Shown: positions 36,314-45,617 of the stretch, one piece after another
Layout: each line of letters opens with the position of its first letter
Position numbering within the stretch: the first letter of the stretch is position 1
Assembly: GCA_963799395.1 (NCBI GenBank)
Contig: CAWCWZ010000063.1
Coordinates: forward strand, 62,001 to 126,000
Length of the DNA: 64,000 nt
Direction: 5' to 3'
Source of the DNA: Bog-752 sp963799395
Lineage (GTDB): Bacteria > Actinomycetota > Thermoleophilia > UBA2241
Position numbers and translations under genes: made by a program
The notes under the pieces: model-generated
Databases searched by the model: none
What the model saw: the letters and a program-made list of their open reading frames with translations, nothing else
Told to the model about the DNA's origin: nothing

Positions 36314-38290
36314 ATGGCTGAAGAGAAGATCGGCGTCTACATCTGCCACTGCGGCACCAACATCGCCGGCAAGGTGAACGTCGACGAGGTCACCGAGTGG
36401 GCCGCCACGCAGCCCAACGTGGCCGTCGCGCGCGAGTACAAGTACATGTGCTCCGACCCCGGCCAGGACCTCATCAAGAACGACATCAAGGAGCTCGGCA
36501 TCACGCGCGCGGTCGTGGCGGCCTGCTCGCCGACCATGCACGAGCCGACCTTCCGCAAGGCGGCCTCAGACGGTGGCCTCAACCCGTACCTGCTGCAGAT
36601 GGCCAACATCCGCGAGCACTGCTCGTGGGTGACCATCGACCCGACGGCCGCCACGGCCAAGGCCAAGCGCATCTTGAGCGCGCAGATCCATCGTCTGCCG
36701 TTGAACGAGTCGCTCGAGCCCATCGAGGTGCCGGTCAACCACGACGTCCTGGTCGTGGGCGGCGGCATCGCCGGCATCGAGGCGGCCCTCAAGCTGTCGG
36801 CTACCGGCAAGCACGTCACGCTGGTCGAGCGCAATCCCTCGATCGGCGGCCACATGGCCATGTTCGACAAGACCTTCCCCACGCTAGACTGCGCCGCCTG
36901 CATCCTGACTCCCAAGATGTCGGCCCTCGGCAAGGACCCCAACATCACCCTCATGGCCTACTCCGAGGTCGAGCACGTCGAAGGCTACGTCGGCAACTTC
37001 ACGGTCAAGGTCCGCAAGAAGGCGCGCTACGTCAACACCGACACCTGCACGGGCTGCGGCGCCTGCCAGGAGGCCTGCGTCGTGCGCAAGGTCAAGAGCG
37101 AGTTCGACCAGGGCCTCGGCTTCCGTAGCGCCATCTACATCCCGTTCCCGCAGGCGGTGCCGTTGCGCGCCACGATCGACCCGGCCAAGTGCCTCACGCT
37201 CTCCAAGGGCAAGTGCAAGCAGCAGTCCTGCGTGCCGGCCTGCGGCCCGGGCGCCATCGACTTCGAGCAGAAGGACGAAGTCGTCGAGCTCGACGTCGGC
37301 GCCATCGTCATGGCCACCGGCTTCGAGCTGTGGGACGCAAGGCAGGAGTCGCGCTACGGCTACGGCCGCCTCGACAACGTGATCACGAGCCTCGAGTTCG
37401 AGCGCATCTCCAACGCCTCGGGCCCGACCGGCGGCCACATCGTCTGCAAGAACGGCGAGGCGCCCAAGTCGGTCGCCATCCTCCACTGCGTCGGCAGCCG
37501 CGACGAGAACTACCAGGAGTTCTGCTCGCGCGTGTGCTGCATGTACTCGCTCAAGTTCTCGCACCTGATCAAGGAGCACCTGCCCGAGACCGAGGTGTAC
37601 GAGCTCTACATCGACATGCGCTGCTACGGCAAGAACTACGAGGAGTTCTACAAGCGGCTCATGGTCGAGGGCGTCAACTTCGTCCGCGGCCGCGCCGCCG
37701 AAGTCACCGACGTCGCCCTCTCGCCCGACGAAGAGGGGCGTCTCGTGGTCAAGACCGAAGACACGCTGCTGGGCATAGTAAGGCGCATCCCGGCCGACAT
37801 GGTGATCCTCTCGGCCGGGCTCTCGCCGGCCCACGACGCCAAAGAGGTCTCGCAGGTCTTCGGCTTCGGCTGCAGCTCCAACGGCTTCTACCTCGAGCGC
37901 CATCCCAAGCTCGAGCCGGTCGCCACGGTCACCGACGGCATCTTCATCGCCGGCTGCTGCCAGTACCCCAAGGACATCCCCGACACGGTCGCCCAGGCGG
38001 GCGCCGCGGCGGCCGGCGTGCTGGGCCTGGTCGACAACGACACCGTCAAGGTCGAACCGACCATCTCCTACATCGATCCCGAGAAGTGCTCGGGCTGCCA
38101 CATCTGTGTGGGTCTGTGCCCGCACAACGCCATCCAGTACAACGAAGAGAAGGACGCAGCCGAGGTGATCGAGGCGGCCTGCAAGGGCTGTGGCGTGTGC
38201 GTTTCGGCCTGCGGCTCCAACGTGCCGCAGCAGCGAGGCTACCTCGACACGCAGATCTTCGCCGAGATCGAAGGGGCGCTCGCCGTCTAG
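36314..38290 (+). CDS. hdrA: heterodisulfide reductase subunit A-like flavoprotein
   Basis: A 658-residue electron-bifurcating flavoprotein core. It has an N-terminal iron-sulfur module (GVYICHCGTNIAG), a FAD-binding thioredoxin-reductase-like domain (VLVVGGGIAGIEAALKL, residues 145-160), the conserved FPTLDCAACILTPKM, an inserted ferredoxin cluster CTGCGACQEAC (Cys245-255), and two C-terminal [4Fe-4S] clusters, CSGCHICVGLCP and CKGCGVCVSAC. In MvhADG-HdrABC this subunit splits electron pairs between ferredoxin and HdrB. ATG 36314 is preferred because GGAGG is then about 8 bases away; ATG 36308 is too close. It stops at TAG. Confidence 0.95.
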   Translation: MAEEKIGVYICHCGTNIAGKVNVDEVTEWAATQPNVAVAREYKYMCSDPGQDLIKNDIKELGITRAVVAACSPTMHEPTFRKAASDGGLNPYLLQMANIREHCSWVTIDPTAATAKAKRILSAQIHRLPLNESLEPIEVPVNHDVLVVGGGIAGIEAALKLSATGKHVTLVERNPSIGGHMAMFDKTFPTLDCAACILTPKMSALGKDPNITLMAYSEVEHVEGYVGNFTVKVRKKARYVNTDTCTGCGACQEACVVRKVKSEFDQGLGFRSAIYIPFPQAVPLRATIDPAKCLTLSKGKCKQQSCVPACGPGAIDFEQKDEVVELDVGAIVMATGFELWDARQESRYGYGRLDNVITSLEFERISNASGPTGGHIVCKNGEAPKSVAILHCVGSRDENYQEFCSRVCCMYSLKFSHLIKEHLPETEVYELYIDMRCYGKNYEEFYKRLMVEGVNFVRGRAAEVTDVALSPDEEGRLVVKTEDTLLGIVRRIPADMVILSAGLSPAHDAKEVSQVFGFGCSSNGFYLERHPKLEPVATVTDGIFIAGCCQYPKDIPDTVAQAGAAAAGVLGLVDNDTVKVEPTISYIDPEKCSGCHICVGLCPHNAIQYNEEKDAAEVIEAACKGCGVCVSACGSNVPQQRGYLDTQIFAEIEGALAV

Positions 38291-38316
38291 GCGGGCGCGA
38301 CCGTAAGGAGACGACA

Positions 38317-38781
38317 GTGAGTGACAACGGATTCGAACCACGGCTGATCGGGTTCCTGTGCCGTTGGTGCAGCTACAACGGCGCCGATCTGGCCGGCACG
38401 GCACGCCTCAAGTACCCGCCGAACATGGTGCCCATCAAGACCAACTGCTCCGGGCGCGTCGATCCCACGCACATCATGAAGGCCTTCGCCGAGGGCGCCG
38501 ACGGCGTGATCATCGCCGGCTGCCACCCCGGCGACTGCCACTACATCAACGGCAACTACCGCACGGCGGGTCGCTACCCGCTCATGGAGAAGCTGCTCGA
38601 GCAGCTCGGCCTCGAGCACGGCCGCGTGCGGCTCGAGTGGGTCTCGGCGGCCGAAGGCGACAAGTTCGCCCGCGTCGTCTCCGAGTTCACCGAGGAGATC
38701 CGGGCGCTCGGCCCGCTGGGCTGGAGCGAACAGTTCAAAGACGAGGCCGCCGCAGTGGCCCCGGAGGCGGTGACCGCATGA
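38317..38781 (+). CDS. mvhD: MvhD-like [2Fe-2S] electron-transfer subunit
   Basis: A 154-residue MvhD/FlpD family protein, which passes electrons from the hydrogenase to HdrA. Conserved cysteines are in FLCRWCSYNGADLAG, TNCSGRVD and AGCHPGDCHYINGN, followed by a helical end (PLMEKLLEQLGL, RLEWVSAAEGDKF). GTG 38317 follows AAGGAG. Its stop overlaps the ATG of mvhG. Confidence 0.93.
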   Translation: MSDNGFEPRLIGFLCRWCSYNGADLAGTARLKYPPNMVPIKTNCSGRVDPTHIMKAFAEGADGVIIAGCHPGDCHYINGNYRTAGRYPLMEKLLEQLGLEHGRVRLEWVSAAEGDKFARVVSEFTEEIRALGPLGWSEQFKDEAAAVAPEAVTA

Positions 38782-39749
38782 GCAAGTTCAAGTTCGCCAT
38801 GTACTGGGCGGGCAGCTGCGGCGGCTGCGAGATCGCCCTGCTCGAGATCAAGGACAAGATCATCGAGGTCGACCAGAACTACGACGTCGTCTTCTGGCCG
38901 GCCGCGGCCGACTTCAAGTACAAGGACCTCGAGGCCTACGACGACGGCTACATCGACGTCTGCCTGTTCAACGGCTGCGTCCGCAACTCCGAGAACGAGC
39001 ACATCGCCAACGTGCTGCGGGCCAAGAGCAAGGTGCTGGTCGCGTTCGGCGCCTGCGCCACCATGGGCGGCATCCCCGGCCTCGCCAACGTCTCGAGCGC
39101 CCAGGAGATCAAGGACCTCGTCTACACGCAGAACCCGTCGCTCGACAACCCCGACAAGGTCTACCCGCAGGAGCACTTCACGGTGCCCGAGGGCGAGCTC
39201 GACCTGCCGCACCTGTACGACACCGTCAAGACGCTCGACCAGACCGTCGACGTCGACTACTTCATGCCGGGCTGCCCGCCCGAAGCCCACCAGATCGCGG
39301 GCGTGCTCGACGTCGTCACCGCCGCCCTCAAGGGCGAGGGTGCGCTGCCGGCCAAGGGAGCGACCATCGGCGTCGCGCCCAAGTCGTGCTGCGACGAATG
39401 CGAGCGCGTCAAGGACGAAAAGAAGATCGCCGGCTTCAAGCGCATCTGGGAGTTCATCCCCGATCCCGAGAAGTGCCTCCTCGAGCAGGGCCTGATCTGC
39501 ATGGGCCCGGCGACCGCCGCCGGCTGCGGCTCGCGCTGCACCAGCGTCGGCATGCCGTGCCGCGGCTGCTACGGTCCGCCCGAGGGCGTGGTCGACCAGG
39601 GCGCCAAGATGCTCAGCACGCTGGCCTCGATCGTCGACGCACCCGATCCCGACGAGATCGCCCGTATCGCGGCCACCGTGCCCGATCCGGTAGGCACGTT
39701 CTACCGCTTCGGTCTCGCCAGCTCGCTGCTCAGGAGGGCGAGAGTCTGA
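38778..39749 (+). CDS. mvhG: [NiFe] hydrogenase small subunit (MvhG-like)
   Basis: A 323-residue small subunit of a group 3c (Mvh-type) [NiFe] hydrogenase. The proximal cluster motif GSCGGCEIALLE opens the protein, and VAFGACATMGGIPG and FMPGCPPEAHQIAG supply its other ligands. Medial and distal cluster cysteines are seen in CLLEQGLICMGPATAAGCGSRC and PCRGCYGPP. There is no signal peptide, so it is cytosolic. It overlaps mvhD and mvhA. Confidence 0.95.
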   Translation: MSKFKFAMYWAGSCGGCEIALLEIKDKIIEVDQNYDVVFWPAAADFKYKDLEAYDDGYIDVCLFNGCVRNSENEHIANVLRAKSKVLVAFGACATMGGIPGLANVSSAQEIKDLVYTQNPSLDNPDKVYPQEHFTVPEGELDLPHLYDTVKTLDQTVDVDYFMPGCPPEAHQIAGVLDVVTAALKGEGALPAKGATIGVAPKSCCDECERVKDEKKIAGFKRIWEFIPDPEKCLLEQGLICMGPATAAGCGSRCTSVGMPCRGCYGPPEGVVDQGAKMLSTLASIVDAPDPDEIARIAATVPDPVGTFYRFGLASSLLRRARV

Positions 39750-41218
39750 TGAAGAAGATAAGCGTCGATCCCATCACCCGCCTCGAAGGTCACGGCAAGA
39801 TCGAGATCTTCGTCGACGACGACAACAAGGTGCAGAACGTCTACTTCCAGATCCCCGAGCTGCGCGGCTTCGAGCGCTTCTGCCTGGGGCGGCCGGTCGA
39901 AGAGCTGGCCCGCATCACGCCGCGCATCTGCGGCGTCTGCCCCGAAGCCCACCACATGGCCGCCACCAAGGCCATCGACCAGGTCTTCGGGGTCGAGGTG
40001 GCGCCCACCGGGCGCAAGCTGCGCGAGCTGCTCTACAACGCCTTCTACGTCACCGACCACACCACCCACTTCTACATCCTCGCCGGCCCCGACTTCATCA
40101 TGGGCCCCGAGTCCGACCCCGCGAAGCGCAACATCCTGGGCGTCATCAACAAGGTCGGTCTCGAGATCGGCGGCGCCGTGATCAAGCTGCGGGCCGACGC
40201 CGCCGAGCTGATCAGCATGATCGGCGGCAAGCAGATCCACCCGGTCATGGGCCTGCCGGGCGGCGTCAGCCAGGCGATCACGGCCGAGCAGCGCGACCGC
40301 ATGGTGCAGATCACGACCGAGCAGGTCGAGTTCGCCAAGTTCACTATGGGCCTGTTCAACGACGTGGTGCTGGGCAACAACGACTACGTCGACCTCATCA
40401 AGAGCGACGCCTTCACCCACGAGACCTACTACATGGGTCTCGTCGACGAGAACAACAAGGTCAACTTCTACGACGGCAAGGTGCGCGTCGTCGGCCCCGA
40501 CGGGACCGAGCTCGAGAAGTTCGAGGGCAAGGACTACCTGGCCCACCTGGCCGAGCACGTCGAGCCCTACAGCTACCTCGTCTACCCGTACCTCAAGTCG
40601 GTGGGCTGGAAGGGCTTCGTCGACGGCAAGGGCTCGGGCGTCTACCGCGCCTCGCCGCTCAGCCGCCTGAACGCCTCCGACGGCATGGCCACGCCGCTCG
40701 CCCAGGCCGAGTACGAGCGCTTCTACGAGACCCTCGGCGGCAAGCCGGTGCACGCTACCCTGGCGACCCACTGGGCGCGCTTGGTCGAGCTGCTCTACGC
40801 GGCCGAGCGGGCCCACGAGCTGGCCACCGACCCCGATATCGTGAGCACCGACGTGCGCAACATCCCCACCGGCATCGTCGGCGAGGGCGTCGGCGTGGTC
40901 GAAGCGCCGCGCGGCACGCTCTACCACCACTACAAGACCGACGACAAGGGCATGGTCACGGCCGTCAACCTGATCGTCGGCACGACCAACAACAACGCCG
41001 CCATCTCGATGTCGCTCAAGAAGGCGGCCGAGGGCCTGCTGACGGGCGGCAAGGAGATCAAAGAGGGCACGCTCAACATGATCGAGATGGCCTTCCGCGC
41101 CTACGATCCGTGCTTCGGCTGCGCCACACACACGCTGCCCGGCGAGATGCCGCTCGAGATCACCGTCCGCAACGAGACGAGCCACGACGTCGTCGCGACA
41201 GCCAAGAGGAACATGTAG
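39749..41218 (+). CDS. mvhA: [NiFe] hydrogenase large subunit (MvhA-like)
   Basis: A 489-residue catalytic subunit. The nickel ligands are RICGVC (Cys61, Cys64) near the N-terminus and DPCFGCATH (Cys455, Cys458) near the C-terminus. All four are cysteine, so there is no selenocysteine. After His461 a 28-residue tail remains, which the maturation protease encoded next door should remove. The enzyme oxidises H2 (or evolves it) and feeds MvhD and HdrA. The start overlaps the mvhG stop, and the gene ends with TAG. Confidence 0.96.
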   Translation: MKKISVDPITRLEGHGKIEIFVDDDNKVQNVYFQIPELRGFERFCLGRPVEELARITPRICGVCPEAHHMAATKAIDQVFGVEVAPTGRKLRELLYNAFYVTDHTTHFYILAGPDFIMGPESDPAKRNILGVINKVGLEIGGAVIKLRADAAELISMIGGKQIHPVMGLPGGVSQAITAEQRDRMVQITTEQVEFAKFTMGLFNDVVLGNNDYVDLIKSDAFTHETYYMGLVDENNKVNFYDGKVRVVGPDGTELEKFEGKDYLAHLAEHVEPYSYLVYPYLKSVGWKGFVDGKGSGVYRASPLSRLNASDGMATPLAQAEYERFYETLGGKPVHATLATHWARLVELLYAAERAHELATDPDIVSTDVRNIPTGIVGEGVGVVEAPRGTLYHHYKTDDKGMVTAVNLIVGTTNNNAAISMSLKKAAEGLLTGGKEIKEGTLNMIEMAFRAYDPCFGCATHTLPGEMPLEITVRNETSHDVVATAKRNM

Positions 41219-41222
41219 AACG

Positions 41223-41708
41223 ATGAGCACCCTCGTCCTCGGCATGGGGAACCCGATCCTCTCCGACGACGGGCTCGGCCTGGTCGTAGCCCGCCGGCTT
41301 CGGGAGCTCCCCATGCCGCAGGACGCGGAGGTCGCCGAAAGCGAAGTCGGCGGCCTGCGCCTGCTCGAACTCGTGCGGGGCTTCACGAAGGTCATCATTA
41401 TCGACGCGCTGCAAAGCGGCGGCACGCCGGGCGAGATCAAACGCGTCGACGCCGACGAGTTCCGCGGCGGGCACCGCTACGGCTCGGCTCACAGCATCCA
41501 CCTGGGCACCGTCCTCGAGCTCGGCCACCAGCTCGGCCTGCCGATGCCGGCCGAGGTCGTCGTCTACACTGCCGAGGCGCTCGACGTCGAGACTTTCGGG
41601 GAGCAACTGTCCGCGCCGGTGGCCGCCGCCGCCGAGCGGCTCGTCGAGCTGATCGGCGACGAGCTCGCCACGGGCGCCTGCCCGGCCGGCCTGGCGATAG
41701 CGTCGTGA
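41223..41708 (+). CDS. hydrogenase maturation protease (HyaD/HycI family)
   Basis: A 161-residue nickel-dependent endopeptidase that trims the C-terminal tail of the large subunit after cofactor insertion. It has the family opening VLGMGNPILSDDGLGLVVARRL, with the Asp metal ligand, IIIDALQSGGTPG, and a His in SAHSIHLGTVLELG. It lies 4 bases after mvhA, whose tail is its predicted substrate, and overlaps the next gene by 4 bases. Confidence 0.92.
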   Translation: MSTLVLGMGNPILSDDGLGLVVARRLRELPMPQDAEVAESEVGGLRLLELVRGFTKVIIIDALQSGGTPGEIKRVDADEFRGGHRYGSAHSIHLGTVLELGHQLGLPMPAEVVVYTAEALDVETFGEQLSAPVAAAAERLVELIGDELATGACPAGLAIAS

Positions 41709-42616
41709 GCGTCCTGTCCGGCAGCCGCCAGGCCGGCGTCGACGAAGCGCGCGCCACGGTTAGCGTCGCCGTCGTGTCGACCCACGGCGTGGGCGCGCTG
41801 CGCGCCACGCTGCACCGTCTGCACGATACCGCGGGAGACGGCGTCGAAGTCGTCGTTCTGGCCGCTCAGCACGCCGACGACGTCGTCGCCTACATCACGC
41901 GTCACTACCTGAGCGGCGACGTGTCGGCCATCGCCCTCGAGGCCTCCGAACGCGAGATGGCCCACTGCGGCATCGACACGGCCTTCCAGATGTCCGGCGG
42001 CGAGATCCTCGTGCGTGTGCAGGACGATCTCGCCTTCGCGCCCGGCTGGCTCGACGCCGTGGTCGGCGCCCTGCGGGCCGACCCCGACATCGGCATGCTG
42101 GGGCTCGTGCTCGACGACGAGCCGCGACGCCGCGGCCGGCCGCCCAAGGTGCGTCTGCCCGAAGACGTCGATCGCGTCGACCTGCGCGCCTTCGCCGTCA
42201 CCCAGCCGGTGCTGCGCCAGCACCTGAGCGAGCTCCAGGGCGACCGCTGCGCCGACGGCTGCCGGTTCCAGCGTCGCCTGCGCCAGCTCGGTTACCGGAT
42301 CGCCTACCTGCCCGGTCAGCTCGCCGTGGGCGAACATCCTGCGGCCGGGCCCTCGGGCGCCGAGCTCGAAGCCGATCTCGCCTTTCACCCCGGCGAGCGC
42401 GAAGCGATGGCCCGGTTGCGGCAGAGCTACCGACTCGGCGAAGAGGTCCTCACGCCGTGCGCCGTCTGCGACGACGAGGAGTTCGAGGTCCTGGCCGCGC
42501 AGATCGACTTCTGCGAGGCCCACGACGTGCCGGTCGGCTTCACCTACACCCTGCGCTGCACCGGCTGCCGCGGACTGCGCTTCGAGGAGGACCACCAGTT
42601 CCGATGCCCGATCTGA
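41705..42616 (+). CDS. unknown protein: GT2-like domain plus C-terminal zinc-ribbon
   Basis: A 303-residue protein not normally found in hydrogenase operons. Residues 18-150 look like a GT-A/family 2 glycosyltransferase-like fold (VSVAVVSTHGVGALRATLHRL, GEILVRVQDDLAFAPGWLDAVV, with Asp-Asp in the place of the metal-binding DxD). The last 60 residues hold two cysteine pairs, CAVC and CTGC, and a final RCP, a zinc ribbon. It overlaps the protease gene by 4 bases and hypF by 13, so it is made with the hydrogenase maturation proteins. HypA, a zinc protein that helps insert nickel, is missing from this operon. A maturation or scaffolding role is possible, but only from context. Confidence 0.75.
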   Translation: MSVLSGSRQAGVDEARATVSVAVVSTHGVGALRATLHRLHDTAGDGVEVVVLAAQHADDVVAYITRHYLSGDVSAIALEASEREMAHCGIDTAFQMSGGEILVRVQDDLAFAPGWLDAVVGALRADPDIGMLGLVLDDEPRRRGRPPKVRLPEDVDRVDLRAFAVTQPVLRQHLSELQGDRCADGCRFQRRLRQLGYRIAYLPGQLAVGEHPAAGPSGAELEADLAFHPGEREAMARLRQSYRLGEEVLTPCAVCDDEEFEVLAAQIDFCEAHDVPVGFTYTLRCTGCRGLRFEEDHQFRCPI

Positions 42617-45246
42617 CGCCCGCGGCGCGGGGGGAGGGTGAGCGGGGTCGCCCGACGGCGCGCCGCCTGCGCGTGCGCGGCGTGGTGCAGGGGGTCGGCT
42701 TTCGTCCGTTCGTCTACAACCTGGCGCGGCGCTGCGGCGTGAGCGGCTGGGTGCGCAACACCTCGGCCGGGGTCGAGATCCAGGTCGAGGGCGAGGCCGG
42801 GCGCGTGGCGGCGTTTCGCACGGCTCTGCCGCGCGAAACGCCGCCACGCGCCTTCATCGCGGCGCTCGACGACGAACCGGCCGCCGCCGAGGGCGCGACC
42901 GGTTTCGCCATCCTCGAAAGCGCCGCCGATCCCGCCGCCTACCAGCTCGTCTCGCCTGACATCGCCACCTGCGACGACTGCCGCCGAGAGCTTCTCGAGC
43001 CGTCCGACCGCCGCTACCGCTACCCCTTCACCAACTGCACCAACTGCGGGCCGCGCTTCACCATCATCGACGACCTGCCCTACGACCGGGAGCGCACCAC
43101 CATGCGGGTGTTCCCGATGTGTCCGGCCTGTCGCAAGGAGTACACCGACCCGGGCGACCGGCGCTTCCACGCCGAGCCCAACGCCTGTCCGGTCTGCGGG
43201 CCCCAGGTGACCCTGATCGACGCAAGGGCGGACGCCTCCAGCGGCACCTCAAGCGGCGGATCGGCGCGGCCTTCGGCGCCGCGGGGTACGGCCGGCGGCC
43301 CCGCGGTGGCCGGCGGCGCCGAGGCCGCGGCCGGCGCCGTGCTGGCGAGCGGTGGGTACGAGCCCGTCGCCCGTGCGGCCCGGCTGCTGTGCTCGGGGGC
43401 GATCGTGGCGGTCAAGGGTCTCGGTGGGTTCCACCTGGCCTGCGACGCCGGCGACGAGGCGGCGGTGCGGCGCCTCAAGGAACGCAAGCGCCGTCCCCAC
43501 AAGCCGCTCGCCGTGATGTTCCGCGATCTCGACCAGGTCGCCGCCCACTGCCGCCCGACGCCCGCCGAGCGGACGCTGCTCGCCTCGGTCGAGCATCCGA
43601 TTGTGCTGGTCGAGTGGCGGGGGCTCGGAGAGGGCTTCGCACCCGGCCCCGAGCTGGCCGGCGCGATCGGGCCGGGACCGGCTCCGGCCGCGATCGCGGC
43701 GGCCGGCGAGATCAGCCCCGAGGTCGCGGTGCGCCAGCGCTACCTTGGCGTCATGCTGCCCTACACGCCGCTCCACATCCTGCTGCTCGAGGCCGCCGGC
43801 CGGCCGCTCGTCATGACGAGCGGCAACCTCGCCGAGGAGCCGATCGTGGCCGATCTCGCCGAGATCGGGCGTCTCGCCGGCATCCCCGACTACCACCTGG
43901 TCCACGACCGCGACATCGCGGCCCGCTACGACGACTCGGTGGCCATCGTGCGGCGCGAGCGTCCCCGGCTCGTCAGGCGCTCGCGGGGCTACGCGCCGTT
44001 CCCGCTCGAGCTGCCGCGCGAGCTGCCCCAGGTGCTGGCCTGCGGCGCCGAGCTCAAGAACACGTTCTGCCTGACGCGCGACCGCAACGCCTTTCTGTCG
44101 CAGCACATCGGCGACCTCGAGAACCTCGAGACGCTCGAGCACTTCGAGGCGAGCGTCGCCCTCTACGAGCGCCTCTTTCGGCTCACGCCCGAACTCATCG
44201 CGTACGATCCGCACCCCGAGTACCTGGCGAGCAAGTACGCCCTGGCGCGGGCGAGCGGACGGCCCGCGGCGACGCCGCCCGGGGCCGTCGCGGGGCACTC
44301 GGGCGGGGCGCCGCTCGAGGCCGTGGCCGGGCACCCTCTCGGAGCGCCGGTCGAGGCCGTCCCCGTGCAGCACCACCATGCCCACATCGCCTCCTGCCTC
44401 GCCGAGAACGGGCAGGGCGGGCCGGCCATCGGCGTAAGCCTGGACGGCCTCGGCTTCGGCGACGACGGCGCCCTGTGGGGCGGCGAGGTCCTGCTCTGCG
44501 ATCTCGAACGCTCCCGGCGCTTCGCCCACCTCGAGTACCTGCCGCTGCCCGGTGGGGCGCTCGCTATCACCAGGCCGGTGCGCACCGCCGCCGGCTGGCT
44601 GCTCTCGCTGCTCGGCCCCGAGGGCGTCGAGCGCGCCCGCGGGGCGGGCTTTGCCGTGGGCGACGCCGAGCTCGCGGCCGTGTCGGCCCAGGTCGAGTCC
44701 GGCCTGAACGCGCCGCTCACCTCGAGCGCCGGCCGCCTGTTCGACGCCGTCGCCGCCCTGGCCGGCGTGCGCGAGGCCGTGACCTACGAAGCCCAGGCCG
44801 CCATCGAGCTCGAGATGATCTCGACGGCCGGCGCGGCGCCGTACGGTTTTGAGATAGCCGGCGGGGGGCGCGGCGAGCCGCACGTCGTGCGGCTCGCCGC
44901 GCTCTTCGACGGAGTCCTCGCCGACCTCGAAGCCCACGCCGGGCCCGCCGCGATCGGCTCGCGCCTGCACGCCACGCTGGCGGCGATCGCCCTCGAAGCC
45001 TGCCGGGCCGCGCGGCGCGAGGCCGGCCTTGCGACCGTCGCCCTGTCGGGCGGCGTCTTTCAGAACCGTCTGCTCACCGATCTCTGCGAAGACGCCCTGG
45101 CCGCCGACGGCTTCATCGTGCTGACGCACGCCCTCCTGCCGGCCAACGACGGCGGACTCTCGTTTGGGCAGGCCGTTGTCGCGGGCTATACTGTGTTGCG
45201 CAGACGCGGCTTGCTCGACGTCTCACCCGACCCGCTGGAGCTTTGA
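42604..45246 (+). CDS. hypF: carbamoyltransferase HypF
   Basis: An 880-residue HypF, which makes thiocarboxamide on HypE as the source of the cyanide ligands of the NiFe site. It has an acylphosphatase domain (VRGVVQGVGFRPFVYNLA, about 20-105), two zinc fingers (Cys123/126, 145/148, 173/176, 195/198), a YrdC-like domain (KGLGGFHLACDA, KRRPHKPLAVM) and a Kae1-like C-terminal domain (VQHHHAHIASCLAENG, SLDGLGFGDDGALWGGEV, LSGGVFQNRLL). It is about 100 residues longer than usual because of two Gly/Ala/Pro-rich inserts (about 208-240 and 560-580). ATG 42604 overlaps the preceding gene. Confidence 0.95.
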   Translation: MPDLTPAARGEGERGRPTARRLRVRGVVQGVGFRPFVYNLARRCGVSGWVRNTSAGVEIQVEGEAGRVAAFRTALPRETPPRAFIAALDDEPAAAEGATGFAILESAADPAAYQLVSPDIATCDDCRRELLEPSDRRYRYPFTNCTNCGPRFTIIDDLPYDRERTTMRVFPMCPACRKEYTDPGDRRFHAEPNACPVCGPQVTLIDARADASSGTSSGGSARPSAPRGTAGGPAVAGGAEAAAGAVLASGGYEPVARAARLLCSGAIVAVKGLGGFHLACDAGDEAAVRRLKERKRRPHKPLAVMFRDLDQVAAHCRPTPAERTLLASVEHPIVLVEWRGLGEGFAPGPELAGAIGPGPAPAAIAAAGEISPEVAVRQRYLGVMLPYTPLHILLLEAAGRPLVMTSGNLAEEPIVADLAEIGRLAGIPDYHLVHDRDIAARYDDSVAIVRRERPRLVRRSRGYAPFPLELPRELPQVLACGAELKNTFCLTRDRNAFLSQHIGDLENLETLEHFEASVALYERLFRLTPELIAYDPHPEYLASKYALARASGRPAATPPGAVAGHSGGAPLEAVAGHPLGAPVEAVPVQHHHAHIASCLAENGQGGPAIGVSLDGLGFGDDGALWGGEVLLCDLERSRRFAHLEYLPLPGGALAITRPVRTAAGWLLSLLGPEGVERARGAGFAVGDAELAAVSAQVESGLNAPLTSSAGRLFDAVAALAGVREAVTYEAQAAIELEMISTAGAAPYGFEIAGGGRGEPHVVRLAALFDGVLADLEAHAGPAAIGSRLHATLAAIALEACRAARREAGLATVALSGGVFQNRLLTDLCEDALAADGFIVLTHALLPANDGGLSFGQAVVAGYTVLRRRGLLDVSPDPLEL

Positions 45247-45250
45247 CCCC

Positions 45251-45532
45251 ATGTGCTTGGCCATTCCCATGCGCATCACCGCCACCGACGGGGCCGCGGC
45301 CACGATCGAAGCCGACGGCCTGGTCCAGAAGACCAGCCTCATGCTCGTGCCCGAGGCCCGGGTCGGCGACTTCGTGCTCGTGCACGCCGGCTTTGCCATC
45401 GCCGTGCTTCAATCCGACGACGCCGCCGAGCGCCTCGCGCTCTTCGAGGAGATCGCCGCCATGGCCGCCGACGACGAGGCCGGGCCGTCCGCCGGGCCCG
45501 ACGCCGGGCGGCCGCACGACCCCTCAATCTAG
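45251..45532 (+). CDS. hypC: hydrogenase assembly chaperone HypC
   Basis: A 93-residue HypC/HupF chaperone. It begins MCLAIPMRI, with the essential Cys2, and has VGDFVLVHAGFAIAVL and EEIAAM at the usual places. It carries the Fe(CN)2CO unit with HypD to the large subunit. The C-terminal 15 residues are a Gly/Pro-rich extension. It lies 4 bases after hypF and ends with TAG. Confidence 0.95.
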   Translation: MCLAIPMRITATDGAAATIEADGLVQKTSLMLVPEARVGDFVLVHAGFAIAVLQSDDAAERLALFEEIAAMAADDEAGPSAGPDAGRPHDPSI

Positions 45533-45617
45533 AGCGCCCGGACAGCGCCCCCGATCATGTCGCCGCTCGCACGCTCACGATGTCTCGCCGCAAGCCCATG
45601 ACGTCGCCGGCGAGCTC

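Noticed and set aside
39749..41218. Selenocysteine in the hydrogenase large subunit
   Set aside because: All four nickel ligands are encoded by Cys codons (RICGVC and DPCFGC), and the frame has no internal TGA.
34837..41218. hdr-mvh region as methanogen contamination
   Set aside because: Base composition, overlapping gene style and GTG starts match the flanking bacterial genes, and no archaeal housekeeping gene is present.
43249..45129. Long minus-strand open frames opposite hypF and mvhA (579-626 codons)
   Set aside because: They mirror the codon bias of the GC-rich plus-strand genes. The translations are low-complexity, His/Arg/Asp-rich, and match no family.
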